This document shows, in pieces, positions 31,821 through 43,313 of a stretch of 64,000 nucleotides of DNA. The translations under genes were made by a program, and so were the position numbers. The notes beneath the pieces were generated by a model. That model did no database searches and was not told where the DNA came from. It was given only the letters and a program-made list of their open reading frames with translations. Positions within the stretch are counted from its first letter, which is position 1, and each line of letters starts with the position of its first letter. Origin of the DNA: Maratus speciosus (lineage: Eukaryota > Arthropoda > Arachnida > Araneae > Salticidae); assembly GCA_963932465.1 (NCBI GenBank), contig OZ010786.1, positions 592,213,038 to 592,277,037 of the forward strand. Direction: 5' to 3'.

Positions 31821-32087
31821 AAGGTTTATTACACAGGAAAAATAATGAAACAAATCAGAGGTACATTTTTCGCATAATACTCGCACGCCACCCTTTTCTT
31901 ATGTTGCACATCCGCAATACAAGTAAAATCTAAAATATTGCATGAAAATAAATATTTTTTATAAGTGTGACTCTATACCTTATTTTATATATATATTATT
32001 TTTATTTTATAAAACTTAACCCTAAAATGCATGAATTATTTTTTTAGAATTGTGCTTTTTATTAGCTATTTTCGTGAATACTTGCAA

Positions 32088-32260
32088 TGTAAGTCACACG
32101 ATACGATTTTTGTGTATCAGAATTTTAGAACTGAAAAATCTGACTTATTTTAAGGAAGATAGCTCATTAATTGAATAAGGCCAAACAAACTTTTAGAAAA
32201 TAACGGTGGCCAACTTGCATAGTAGTTATCAGCTATGTGACTTACACTACAAAAACCCAT
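32088..32260. mobile_element. Foldback MITE, family Y (Y1)
   Basis: TGTAAGTCACACGATACG at left; GCTATGTGACTTACACT at right. Interior GAATAAGGCCAAACAAAC and AACGGTGGCC. An inverted homologue is at 50038-50210. The right part has been copied again in the adjoining tandem duplication. Confidence 0.75.
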
Positions 32261-32696
32261 GGGACTAGACTATTTTTATATTAAAGATTAGACACCAGAA
32301 GATTTACGGCAGATTTTTAAATTTATTTAGTAGCGTATCTTTATACCTTTCACAGGATTAATATTTCTATATAAATATAATGGTTGATCAGAGTTAAATA
32401 AAAAGTTATGCAGATATGTATCGCTATGCATATTGCATAAGGCCAAACAAACTTTTAGAAAATAGCGGTGGCCAATTTGCATAGTAGTTATCAGCTATGT
32501 GACTTGCACTACAAACACCCATGGAACTAGATTATTTTTATATTAAAGATTACACACCAGAAGGTTTACGACAGATTTTTAAATTTATTTAGTACCGTAT
32601 CTTTATACCTTCACAGGATTAATATTTCTATATAAATATAATGGTTGATCAGAGTTAAATAAAAAGTTATGCAGATATGTATAACTATGCATTTAA
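32175..32696. repeat. 262-bp tandem duplication
   Basis: Two copies starting AAGGCCAAACAAACTTTTAG and ending in TATGCAGATATGTA; the duplication took in about half of Y1 and the adjacent flank. Confidence 0.9.
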
Positions 32697-32699
32697 GGG

Positions 32700-33055
32700 T
32701 TAAAACGGTAATATAAACAACAGTTTCATCAATTCATTCTTTCAATCATACATATAAACCGATATTTTAGTTAGGATGAATTACGTTCTAGTTACTCAGT
32801 CTACTGGAAGCGAATGAGAAAGGCTCTTATGATATATTCTATCAAAACTTTTTCTTTAAGACATTCCTACCGTGACAATATGTCGAAATATCGCCAATGC
32901 AAAAGTAAAATAATTTCCGTAACTATAAAAATTATGCTAAGTAGCTAGATAAATAATCAATAATCAATAAATAATTTATTCTGATTTTACAACATAGTCT
33001 ATGCGAGATGGCTGACATAATGCTAAAGGTTTTGCTGGTACATTGTTTCTCTTAA
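32700..33055 (-). repeat. Dispersed repeat H, second copy
   Basis: Inverse of 23520-24950 without the D3 and tRNA-derived insertions. It serves as the empty-site reference (TTTCTTTAAGACATTCC near 32865). Confidence 0.82.
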
Positions 33056-33056
33056 C

Positions 33057-33146
33057 ACCTTGGAGACGAGCGGTGACGTATACGTGCCACACGTCACCGC
33101 TCTTACCGTCACGTTGCCGCACGTCACCGGCACGTATACGTGCCGC
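33057..33146. mobile_element. Family D fragment
   Basis: ACACCTTGGAGACGAGCGGTG followed by GACGTATACGTGCC and a second GGCACGTATACGTGCCG. These are end pieces of D elements, rearranged; the interior is missing. Confidence 0.6.
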
Positions 33147-33663
33147 ATACAGTTGGCCACCTCTGATTTAAATATTAACTTCGTTCACACAGAAATGGCA
33201 TAAAAAACACATATTTGACCAACGGTATACGATGCTACAAGGAACCGGTTTACATCACAGGGCTGCCACAGGCGATTATTTTTGTATTTTGTTCGCACGA
33301 GTATTTTTCTGATATAAATTTCGAAGTATATTTCTCTTGCAGATGTTGTCAAAGGGCGTGTTAACTCATTAAAGACCGTTGGCAAGAAAACTCTCCATGA
33401 AAGGCGAAAAAGACTTTTAAATTTCAATACCAGTATTTTAGTTTGGAAATTTTCAGGTTATCTTATCTCAGAATTTGATCGATTAAATAAATAAAGATTG
33501 CAATGCGGAAAAAACCTGTGTCGAAGAATTAAAATAAATGTAAAAGAGGCTCGTTCTTAATGGGATTTCCGTTTTCAGGAACTAGTACCAGTTAGAATGA
33601 AAAAATAGTCGCCTCTGCATTAGCACTCCGATGGTAAGAAACATCAGAAGAAACATACTTTTA

Positions 33664-34230
33664 GCAAAGGATGTTTTTTAGAGGTGTGGATTTGAAATTG
33701 GCAACACTGTTTCTAATCACAGTCAATTTGATAGCAGACAGATGATTTGCGATCAGTATATTTTGCCATTTCAGCATGAATGCACTTACACCAGAGCAAT
33801 GTTGCAAATCGTGCAAAACACCATCAGTTTGTTGCGGGAGACATTCGGTGAGGTCATAATTTCGCGTAATGGACGTGTGAACTGGCTTCCACGGTCCTGT
33901 AATCTCACGCCAACGGATTGTTTTCTGTGGGGATATGTGAAATCGCTTGTCTACGCCGATAAACCACAGACGTTGGAGCACTTGAAAATCAACATTCGTT
34001 CGTTATTGATGATATACGCCCGCAGCTTATCGATAAAATGATGGAAAATTCGACTTCTAGATTGCGCTTCATTCGAGCCAACCACGGAACCTATATGTCC
34101 GAAATCATTTTTAAACACTAATGGCATAACATTAAGCTTTTAAGAAAACCAATATCATAACCATTAACATTATTTTTATATGTTTTATTTCGTTTTAAAT
34201 TTGCATACCTCTAAAAAAACATCCTTTACT
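33664..34230 (+). mobile_element. mariner-type deletion derivative
   Basis: Inverted ends share AAAGGATGTTTTTTAGAGGT, about 22 bp at each side. The left end continues into TTGGCAACACTG. About 0.57 kb remains of a unit that would be more than 1.2 kb, with only the C-terminal third of transposase. Confidence 0.8.
33742..34121 (+). pseudogene. mariner-type transposase, C-terminal fragment
   Basis: Frame with SLLRETFGEVIISRNGRVNW, LPRSCNLTPTDCFLWGYVKS and VYADKPQTLEHLKINIR matches the last third of mariner-type transposases. The family usually has CDLTP; here the third catalytic aspartate is replaced by asparagine. After NIRSLL the frame shifts: the family continuation (IDKMMENSTSRLRFIRANHG...EIIFKH) lies in another frame and ends at 34119-34121. 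Dead copy. Confidence 0.85.
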
Positions 34231-34616
34231 TTGGACGGTTACTCTTTTAAACTGCTGCTTTCGACGCCATACGAAGCCAAAAGAGGCACGAAAAATCAGT
34301 AATTTGGAGAGATTTTCTTCCTGAGTTTGTAGGTAAGAGAGAGGCGCTGTTCCAGAAGATCCGTACCTTCGGGTAACGAGCAAAATTGTGTGTGGGGAGA
34401 GCTTAGACTTTTGCCTTTGTAATGCTCCATCAAAGAAAACTGGAATTCAGTTGGAAAACATTTAATCCTACGACTATATGACTACATGCGTGACTCATGA
34501 AACATATCTATGTACATTATATACATATGTACAAATTTATTAATAGTAGAAGAAATCCTGTTTGTTTTAACATCGTTCTGCACGGGGAAAGTCAACGCGC
34601 GTACTTTCACAACGTC

Positions 34617-34824
34617 TTAACCCCTTCGCGATGGGAGCCTTTTGCGAAATGTTTATTACTTTGCTACCGGTTTTAAAAAACAGAAGTTTGGGCCTATTGA
34701 AATCGGGAAAATGCTCGGATTAAATAAGGCAAATTTTACAGTAAAATTTTACTGGTGAGAATAAACGAGGATCCTTAGGCCTATTTCCGGCACGTATACG
34801 TGTCGCTCGTCCCCAAGGGGTTAA
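34617..34824 (-). mobile_element. TTAA element, family D (D4)
   Basis: Nearly identical to D3 (TTAACCCCTTCGCGATGGGAG to CCCCAAGGGGTTAA). The homologous site at about 39330 (AACGTTTTCACACTGCGACTC) lacks the element. Confidence 0.95.
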
Positions 34825-35684
34825 TACTGCGACTCATGAAGAACTAATCGAGCTCAAAACACAGCACGTAGTCACGGGAAATAAGAATAATGCCAGTTAG
34901 TGCTGCCATCTATCGTAATAATCTTTAAATATTTATAATATACCTGTTATAACATTAATATGACAGAATATATCTGTAAAAGATTTAATTAATACATTTT
35001 TGAAAATAATTAAACAATGTGAGATTTTCTTTTTGTTACAAGATTCATTTACAAAAAAGTAGATCAAGTTAATATATAAAATTTGTTTGTTGAATAAAAG
35101 ACTAAAGTTATATGAGAAGCCTTAATCGATGTCTAAAAATAAATGTTCAATTAACTTTTAGTTTTGATAAACTTCAGCCAAATAATGTTTAAATATTTTC
35201 CCATGTTAGCAAAGTAAGAAATAGATTTAAACAGTTGATTTCTTCCTAGGAAATGATAAATTGCATAATAATGGAAGGTAAAACGCACGAAAAAGTTATT
35301 CTTGTAATAATGACTGTGCTTTAATTTTCGCACTTGATTACCACTACCTCTATAGTAAACATCTCTTGAATTATGAGCTTTGAGTAAAATATTAATTAAT
35401 TTCTCTATCACCTGCCAATAAATGATTTTTGCCGATGGTATTTTTTTATTCTGAAGGATGGATATTCAAATTACGTATTAATTACAGAAGGCATGCAAAT
35501 GTTTCAGAACCATATATTAATGTTTTAGAACCTATCTGTAAAAGATTTAATTGATAAGGTTTTCGCAAGTAACTAAACAACATGAGATTTTCTGATTCTT
35601 ACACAATTAACTACGAAATAATTAGATGAAGTTAATTTGTAAAATTTGTTTATTGAACAAAATATTAAAACTGCATGGCATGCT

Positions 35685-35892
35685 TTAACCCTCCGTCTAC
35701 CAGACGGGTCCATTGGACCCGACATGTACATACAAAATATTCATTCAAACCAGAAATTTCTTTAAAATAAACTAAGTATATAAACCAGACAAAAATAAGG
35801 TAAATAAATAAGTTAAATAGTTTTAAATAAAAATTCTGGTGTAGAACGTTTTATTAAAACTTGAATAAAATTCCCGGTAGATCTAGGGTTAA
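35685..35892 (+). mobile_element. TTAA element, family L (copy 2)
   Basis: TTAACCCTCCGTCTACCAG, palindrome GGGTCCATTGGACCC, ending GTAGATCTAGGGTTAA. Inserted at GGCATGCTTTAA of the 535-bp repeat; other repeat units show the empty site. Confidence 0.95.
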
Positions 35893-35913
35893 GCTATATG
35901 TAAAATGACAAGT

Positions 35914-36424
35914 TTAACCCTTTATGTACTGAATTAGGAATGCATGAAAAGTTTATCTTCTAAAGCATTTTTCGTTAATTGTTTAAACTACATTAGAAGA
36001 TTTACATAATCATTTAATAAATTTTAGAAGGATTAATTAATTTGAATTTACAGGGATTTTGTGCGATATTTATAACCCCACTCAAATCTCTTATTTTAAA
36101 TATTTTTTCTTAGTACTCTGTAGAAATAGAAAATGTACAAATATAATGTTCTTACAGTAGAAATATAGAAATATTTCCGAATTGAGAAATACTCCTATCC
36201 CCAACGACAAGAAAGCTGAAAAGATGCAAAGGCAAAAGAAATCATCCTTTTCAAAATATTTTTATTTTGCGTAACCAATAATGGAATAATGCTTTTGGAA
36301 CAAGGTAAAGTAATACTGTATAACCCATTCTAAACTGTATTACAACGAATCAATGCATTAAATGAATTTTATAACAAGTTATTTTAATGGTACTTATAAA
36401 TACCGTCAATAGATAAAGGGTCAA
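35914..36424. mobile_element. TTAA element, family P, 0.5 kb (P2)
   Basis: TTAACCCTTTATGTACTG at left; inverse of the P terminus at right (GGTACTTATAAATACCG...AAAGGGTCAA, with the TTAA mutated). The empty site ATGTTTAATTAACTTCTG is present in another repeat unit. No reading frame of note. Confidence 0.8.
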
Positions 36425-37335
36425 TTAACTTCTGTTTAGTAATATTGTAATTCTGTTTTATAGTACGAGGCATTTGAAATAGCTGCTTCCGTGCTAAGAA
36501 ATCACTAATTGCATAATAATGGAAGGTAAAACGCATGGAAATTTTATTCTTGTAATAATGTCCGTGCTTTAATTTTTGTACTTGATTATCATATATCTAT
36601 AGTAGACATGTCTTGGATTATGTGCTTAGAGTAAAATTTTATTTAACTTCTCTATCACCCACCAATAAATAATTTATGCGGAAGGGTTTATTTGACTCTG
36701 AAGGATGAATGTGTAAATTGCGTATTGGTTACATAAGGCATACAAATGTGTCAGAAGAATATATTAATATGCTAGGAGCTATGTAAGAAAGAATTAATTG
36801 ATAACCTTTCTGAAAATAATAAAACAATATGAGATTTTTTGATTGTTACACAATTAACTAAAGAAATGATTAAATGAAGTTACTTTGTAAAATATGTTTG
36901 TTGAATAAAATACTAAAGCTACATGAAATGCGTTTATCGATATGTAAAATGACATGCTTAATTAACTTATGCCCATTCATATTGAAATCCTCTTTTATAT
37001 TATAAGGCATTTCAAATAGCTGCTTCCTTGCTAAGAAATGATAAATTGGATAATAATGGAAGGAAAAACGCACGAAAATTTAATTTTTGGAATAATAACT
37101 GTGCTTTAATTTTCGCGCTGGATTATCATATATCTATAGTAGACATTCTTGAATTATGTGCTTAGAGTAAAATTTTAATTAACTTCTCTATCACCCACCA
37201 ATAAATGATTCATACCGAAGAGTTTATTTGACACTGAAAGAAGAATATGCAAATTGCGTATTGGATACAGAAGGCATGTAAATGTTTCAGAATAATATAT
37301 TATGACCGCCACTTTCGAAAATTAGGCTCCATAAT

Positions 37336-37562
37336 TTAACCCGGGAGAACTCGCTTCATGAGAATTTCTCTCCCAGTCGTACTTTTTTAAGACTCTTATT
37401 TAAATCATTTTTCATTTTAATTAAAATTTCAAAATGTTTTTCAATTATTTTACCTATTTTGTGAATAAAAGTACTAAGCCAACCAAAAAAGTTGATATTA
37501 TATGAATGTAAAGTAAAAGAAAAGCAATTGGGCATTCTCACTAGCGAGTTCTCCTGGGTTAA
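37336..37562. mobile_element. TTAA element, family AA
   Basis: TTAACCCGGGAGAACTCGC and inverse GCGAGTTCTCCTGGGTTAA. Interior AT-rich with AGTACTTTTT / AAAAGTACT. Single copy in the window. Confidence 0.82.
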
Positions 37563-37864
37563 ATAATTGACACATGGCTTCAAGATGAAACGCCACTAAG
37601 GAATTCAGTTTGAAAACCTTTATTTTTATGGCTATATCATTACATGCTTGACTCGTGAAAAGTATGTTAGGTTTAACAGACCCTTTCTCAACCCTGTGTA
37701 TATCCCTATCATAACAATTCACTTTTATCTTTTATTTAGATGTATAATAATTCATTATCTTTATTGGAATATATCTTTATTCAGTTTCACTTACCTTCAT
37801 CTTAAAGTTATTTCCAGACTTTAGTTTCTTTATTTAATCTATACTTTTTATTTACGTTTTACTG

Positions 37865-38575
37865 TACTATCGTAAGAGCCGGTCTTCAGCACGTGTTTAC
37901 GTCCGTGACGCAATCCGTCCGAAATCTTCTGAACTATCTTAAGAGTTGTTACGAATGAACACAAGATGGCGTTGGTCATCCGGTCGTTTGTTTTGCATAT
38001 GACGTTTCGTCCTTTCTTCCATTAGCGTTTCAGAGATCGGAGGATAACTTCCGGGCAGCGTGGCAGTTGTTTTTCTGTATGTTTGGATGATATAAATATT
38101 CTTTCATTCAACGTGATAGATATGTATGCAGCATGCGTGCTATGATATAGTATAGTGTCTTCTTCGTATTGGTTTTATCTAGTCTAAGAAATGATGCCGA
38201 TTTGTTCGTTTATGAATCCTTTTGCAGTTTAACGCTGTATAAGAAGTTTGTTTTTGCTGTCAACTGAATATTTACCTCTTAAGTAAGAGAACGTTTTGCG
38301 GACTTCCTTTGTTTTTCATCGATGGTGTCTTGAGCGGTTTTTCGTTTTGTAAGATGCAAGTCTATTTTTCAACGATATTTAAGATGTGAATCAACTTTAC
38401 AATTGAAAGAAGAATATGTGTTAGTAATGTCGTTTCCTGAAGATGTTGGTTTACCGTTATCGGAACTTCATTCTTATGTATGGGTTGACCTTCGACAGTC
38501 TGATGGAGATCGAGGTGGTTCGTAAAAATAGTTTTTCGTTTCTCATGTGAATGCAATTTAAGCAGTACAGGGTAA
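37865..38575 (+). promoter_or_regulatory. Candidate CpG-rich promoter and first non-coding exon
   Basis: The stretch stands out from its surroundings: more G+C, many CpG (CGTCCGTGACGCAATCCGTCCG region), no repeat signature, and CAAGATGGCG, a YY1-type motif common near transcription starts. At 38570 CAGGGTAAGCG could be an exon end with a GTAAG splice donor. No long open frame is present, so any exon would be 5' untranslated. The strand call rests on the splice-donor-like sequence only. Confidence 0.3.
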
Positions 38576-38579
38576 GCGT

Positions 38580-38895
38580 GTTAGTTTGATCATTAAATAT
38601 GAAGGACTCTGGTTCACTGGTTCAATCATTTTATAGTGTCATGAAGTTGTGCTCTAATAACGGAATGTTTGCTTTACTTATAAGAGTAAGATACTAGTAT
38701 GTATATATATAATTGTCTTGTTTTATCATTCTATTTTTAAATTATGTTTCAATCGAATAATAAACGTTAGTATTGTCTTTTAAATTTAGTTTGTTTATTT
38801 CTTTAACCACCACAAATGCTTTTCTATTTCAGCCGTTTAGATTTCATTAGTTGATTTAAAGTTAAATAGTAATTGAACCTTTATCATATTATTTG
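38580..38895. other. Non-repetitive AT-rich stretch
   Basis: No element ends, no coding frames. If the preceding promoter candidate is real this would be intron. Confidence 0.3.
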
Positions 38896-38897
38896 TT

Positions 38898-39117
38898 TTA
38901 ACCCTTTCAGGGGCAAGGCATTTCTACTCGAAAAATGTTCAAATATTTAATTCACACCGCAATTTAAGAACAAATTTATTTGAAAATAATCAATAGCTTT
39001 TTTTTCACGTATATTATGAGATCGAAAGTGTACTAAAAAATTTATGGTGCCATTTGTTTTTCTCGACATTAAAATTAACCGTTTGCAGACTGCAAACGGC
39101 GCCCCTCAAGGGGTTCA
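38898..39117 (+). mobile_element. TTAA element, family G (G1)
   Basis: TTAACCCTTTCAGGGGCAAGG at left; palindrome CGTTTGCAGACTGCAAACG and GCCCCTCAAGGGGTTCA at right (TTAA changed to TTCA). Interior TTCACACCGCAATTT and TTTATGGTGCCATTT. Confidence 0.8.
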
Positions 39118-40174
39118 CGAGGCTTAGGGATTCTTACAGCCTTTGCGTTTTCCAGCTGCTAAAGCGACTCTGCTACCTGTGTTAGACTTTACGTACGTAA
39201 TTTCAACAAAGTATCTATGTACATTATATACATATGTACAAATTTATTAATAGTAGAAGAAATCCTGTTTGTTTTAACATCTTTCTGCGCGGGAAAAAAA
39301 ACTGCGCGCGTACATTCACAACGTTTTCACACTGCGACTCACGAAGAACTATTCGCACTTAAAACTATGACAGTACGTAGTCATGGGAAATGAGAAAAAT
39401 GCTGGTTATTGCTGCCACCTATCGTATTAATATTTAAATATTTATATCGAATACATTTTGTGTAAATATTTATAATATACCTGTTACAACATTAATGTGG
39501 TAGAAGCTATCAGTAAAAGATTTCATTGACATTTTTTTTCATAATAATTAAACAATGTGAGATTTTCTTTTTGTTACACGCTTCATTTACAAACAAAATA
39601 GATCAAGTTCATATATAAAATTTGTTTGTTGAATAAAAGACTATAATTATATGAGAAGCCTTAATCCATGTCTAAAAATACGTGCTAAATTAACTTTTAT
39701 CTTTGATAAACTTCAGGTAGATAATGTTGAAATATTCTTCCATGTTAGATAGCAAAGTAAAAAGCAGATTTAAACAGTCGCTTTCCTCCTAGGAAACGAT
39801 AAATTTCAGAATAATGGCAGGTAAAACGCAGGAAAAATTTATTCTTGTAAAAGTGCCTGCGCTTTAATTTTCGTACTTTATTATCATACCTCTATAGTAG
39901 ACAACTCTTGAATTATGTGCTTAGAGCAAAATTTTAAGGAACTTCTCTAACACCCGCGAATAAATGATTTTAGCCAAATGGATCTTTTTACTCTGAAGGA
40001 GGAATATTCACATTGCGTATTGATTGCAGAAGGCGTGCAACTATTTCAGAACCATATATTAATATTGCAGAAGCAATCTGTAAAAGATTTAATTGATAAG
40101 GTTTCTGTAAGTACTTAAACAATGTGAGATTTTGTTGTTCTTACACAATTAACTCACGAAATAATTAGATGAAG

Positions 40175-40471
40175 TTAACCCTTTTGCACTCCGTTGTCGC
40201 CGCTGCGGCGACATCATCTTGCCTTAATTTTTATTTTTATTTTTATTTATTTATTTTTTTTTTTTTTGGTACCAATAACAAAATACTATAAAATTTGCCG
40301 TATTTAATCAGAGCATTTCTTAAATTTTGTACTTTTTCTTCTTTTAAATAAGTGGTGCCGGTCGAAAAAAATATTTGTGCAATGACGCGGAGTTGCTGGT
40401 AGTCCACAGTCAAAATGACGCGGAGTTGCTGGTAGCCCATATTGAAAATAACGCGGAGTGCAAAGGGTTAA
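40175..40471. mobile_element. TTAA element, family S, with internal triplication
   Basis: TTAACCCTTTTGCACTCCG to CGGAGTGCAAAGGGTTAA. Near the left end the 19-bp palindrome TGTCGCCGCTGCGGCGACA. Near the right end the segment ATGACGCGGAGTTGCTGGTAG occurs twice and its start a third time (unit about 34 bp). The empty site GATGAAGTTAATTTGTAAAAT is visible at about 35630. TACTATAAAATTTGCC and TATTTAATCAG match family D. Confidence 0.92.
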
Positions 40472-40520
40472 TTTGTAAAATTTGTCTATTGAACAAAATA
40501 CTGAAACTACATGGCATGCT

Positions 40521-40970
40521 TTAACCCCTTGACAGTTTCTTTTCTTTTCTTTTCTTTTTTTTTTCGACACAATAATTTAAAAATAAGTAGCCGGTACCAC
40601 TTTTTTTTCTAAAATATTCGCTTTTGTATAATCGAAAAAGGTATGCCATTTAAAAAACCAAAGATTACAGTTAAAATTAAATGGTATCCAAAAGCTTTTA
40701 ACATCGAAGATAGCAAATTATTTTTGTCCGAGCGGCACTCGGACAAAACAGTTAACCCCTTGAGGAGCGGTGGAATAAAATATGTCCCACCTAATTTAAA
40801 CAAGATTCTCACCAGAAAATTTTAACTAAATTTTATATTTTCATTTTTGGACGAAAACCGTTCTAAGAAAATGATTGAAAAATAAATTTTTTTTTTTTTT
40901 TTTTTTTTTTCGGTGATAATTCAAAATTTTGAGACACTTTTGCTTGCCCCTCAAGGGGTTAAGAGGTTAA
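40521..40970. mobile_element. TTAA element, family E, interrupted by C9
   Basis: TTAACCCCTTGACAGTTT at left; the right end is the inverse of TTAACCTCTTAACTGTTTT, split by C9 at the TTAA that a G-to-A change made in CTTGAC. A CT-rich stretch follows the left end; GCCGAGTGCCGCTCGGAC (inverse) forms a palindrome near the right end. Inserted at the same GGCATGCTTTAA repeat position as L2. Confidence 0.8.
40752..40962 (+). mobile_element. TTAA element, family C (C9)
   Basis: TTAACCCCTTGAGGAGCGG, GGTGGAATAAAATATGTCCCACC region, CTCACCAGAAAATTTT, a 24-T run, GCCCCTCAAGGGGTTAA. Nested in the right end of element E. Confidence 0.92.
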
Positions 40971-41478
40971 TCTATATGTAAAATGACATGTTTAATTAAC
41001 TTCTGTTCAGTAATATTGAAATCCTCTTTTATGTTACAAGGTATTTGAAATATCTGCTAAGAAATCATAAATTGCATTATAATGGAAAGTAAAACGCTCC
41101 AAATTTTTATTTTTTTAATAATGCCCGTGCTTTAATTTTTGCACTTGATTATCATACTAGTGTATCTATAGTAGACAACTCTTGAATTAAGCGCTTGGGG
41201 TAAAATTTTAATTAACTTTTCTATCACCCACCAATAAATAATTTATGCCTAAGGGTTAATTTAACTCTGACGGATGAATATTCAAACTGCGTATTGTTTA
41301 CAGAAGACATGCAAATGTTTCAGAACAATATATGAATATGGTAGAAGCTACATATAAAAGAATTATTTCATAAGCTTTCTAAAATAATTAAACAAGGTGT
41401 ACTTTTCTGATTTTTTCACGATTCATTCACGAAAAAATTTGTTTGTTTGATAAAAGACTAAATCTATATGGGAAGCCT

Positions 41479-42470
41479 TAACACTATTTCTAGCTCGATT
41501 TTGTGTATACCCATTTCTACCAAAAGGTGTCTTTTGGCAGCTTTGCGTTTCAATGCAAATAAATGCTAAAAGTGTAGGGATTTCAAATTGTCAGTTAACT
41601 ATACATAAATTGAATAATATATTTATTCATTGACGCGTATTTATTAGAGATTATTTAATTAATATTTAATTTTAAATTTATTGCAGGCTATAAATTCTAG
41701 ATTAATTCAACAATTTACAAAATGCGAATACACATAAATGTAATGAAATATGTTTTACGTCGACAAAGACAACAAAATATTATCTTCTTCATTGTTTGTA
41801 ATTTTTATTAGAAAATTAAGCATTTTAATATTACTATCTTAACAAACTTTCAGTCTCATGTATAAAAATTCAATCTTTGTTAAAACAACAACAGTAATCA
41901 TAAAGACAGCAGTGTAATAAAATTCTTTCCTTATTCAAAACCACAGTTTTTACACGAATGAAAACAAAATTCATGTATATTGAGCTCACAACCGGAATTG
42001 GAGAACAGAACGCGTTATTCAATTTTTAGAACTACTCACTGCAATAATCTAAACTAAAATGCAACATGGCGGAAAACAAGGGAATATCAGAGTTATGCAG
42101 CAACTCTTGTATTTTCTGCTACAACACAAATTGAGATTCTCTAATCTGATTATAATTGATATGATGCTGTAAAATTGTGTTCATATTTATGTGAAAAATT
42201 GTTTAAAAAAAGAAATTATGAAATCCTTAGAAATTAGAAATTATGAAAACTTTAAGGGGTCAAAGGACACCTCATGGTAGAAATAGGTATACCGTATGCG
42301 TATTTTTAATCCAGAATGAGCTGGAGGAAAATGCTATCGCTGAATTAATTTAACATCTATTGTACGAATGTCAAAAAATTACTTGTAGAGAAAAGGTTAA
42401 ACTTAGAGAATAATTTTAAGTTAAATTCTAAAAGGTGTCTTTTAACACCTCTTGGTAGAAATAGTGCTAA
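41479..42470. mobile_element. TTAA element, family U, 992 bp
   Basis: TTAACACTATTTCTA at left; inverse at right TAGAAATAGTGCTAA (TTAA/CTAA). The ATTTCTACCAAAAGGTGTC block and palindrome CCAAAAGGTGTCTTTTGG occur near the left; AGGTGTCTTTTAACACCT near the right; a further inverted block lies at about 42270. No coding frame. The empty site GAAGCCTTAATCCATG occurs at about 39655. Confidence 0.8.
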
Positions 42471-42769
42471 TTCATGGCTAAAATTACGCGTGTCATTAAC
42501 TTTTACCCTTGATAAACAACAGACAAATAATATTGAAATATACCTCCGTTTTAGATAGCAAAGTAAGAAACACGTTTAACCGCTTCCATGATTATCTCGA
42601 GTTATGTCGGGTGTGTATATATTGCAACTATCTCGAGAAAAGTCGGGTGTAGCAAAATTTGTCCGTATAATTTGTTTTATCATTTTTTACGCGGCTTAAA
42701 AAAGAAAGAAAATATTCTGCATTCATTTGCGGCTTGCGAATTAAAGCAGAATAAACGATCACCTAATTT

Positions 42770-43313
42770 TACAATCAACTAATTTTACGTTCACCTAGAC
42801 AATTTAGAATGGTACTTGTTGGAAAACTAATTGCAGAAAATCATTGTGACGAGTTTTCTGCCACACCAGGAGAACCCAGCATTAGTCATTAACCCCTTCG
42901 GGACGGTGTCTTTTACAGAATTTTTAATCTTTTCTCACCGGTTTTTCAAAAAAAAAAAAAAAAAAAAATCTACTTTTATCGGGAAAACGGTCGGATTAAA
43001 TAAGGCAAAATTTACAATAAATATTTACAGGAGAGTATAATCACAGATTATGAGCACCTTACGCGGCACGTATACCGGTCGCTTGTCCCCAAAGTTTAAA
43101 CCTCTCAGTCTAACCGTAATGCATTTTCTGTATGTTACTTCTACTATTGAGAAAAAATCAAATCCAACGAGACAGCGTGCTTTATGTTCCCGTAAAAGAT
43201 ACTCGAGAGATAATCCAGTAAGAAAAGAGACAAGATACCACTGTACCAAATGTCAGGTATCAGTTAGTGTTGTCCATTATTTGAAAAACTGTCATACGAA
43301 GATTAATATTTAA
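42770..43313 (+). pseudogene. piggyBac-type (PGBD) transposase, C-terminal part, split by a MITE
   Basis: Transposase of the TTAA-specific DDE superfamily. The first block, ending at 42899, reads FRMVLVGKLIAENHCDEFSA and TPGEPSISH. After the D5 insertion, PLSLTVMHFLYVTSTIEKK continues the same protein, followed by the cysteine-rich tail RQRALCSRKRYS, KETRYHCTKCQVSVSVVHYL, KNCHTKINI and a stop at 43311-43313. The C-x2-C and C-x-x-H pattern of the piggyBac C-terminal zinc-binding region is visible, with some cysteines lost (for example VSVSVV where the family usually has LCV). The catalytic domain is deleted. This is the only recognisable source of TTAA transposition in the window, and it is dead. 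Confidence 0.88.
42899..43099 (-). mobile_element. TTAA element, family D (D5), inside transposase sequence
   Basis: TTAACCCCTTCGGGACGG to CGCTTGTCCCCAAAGTTTAA. GGATTAAATAAGGCAAAATTT in the core, an A-run of about 20 in the left arm. It separates SISH from PLSLT of the transposase. Confidence 0.9.
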
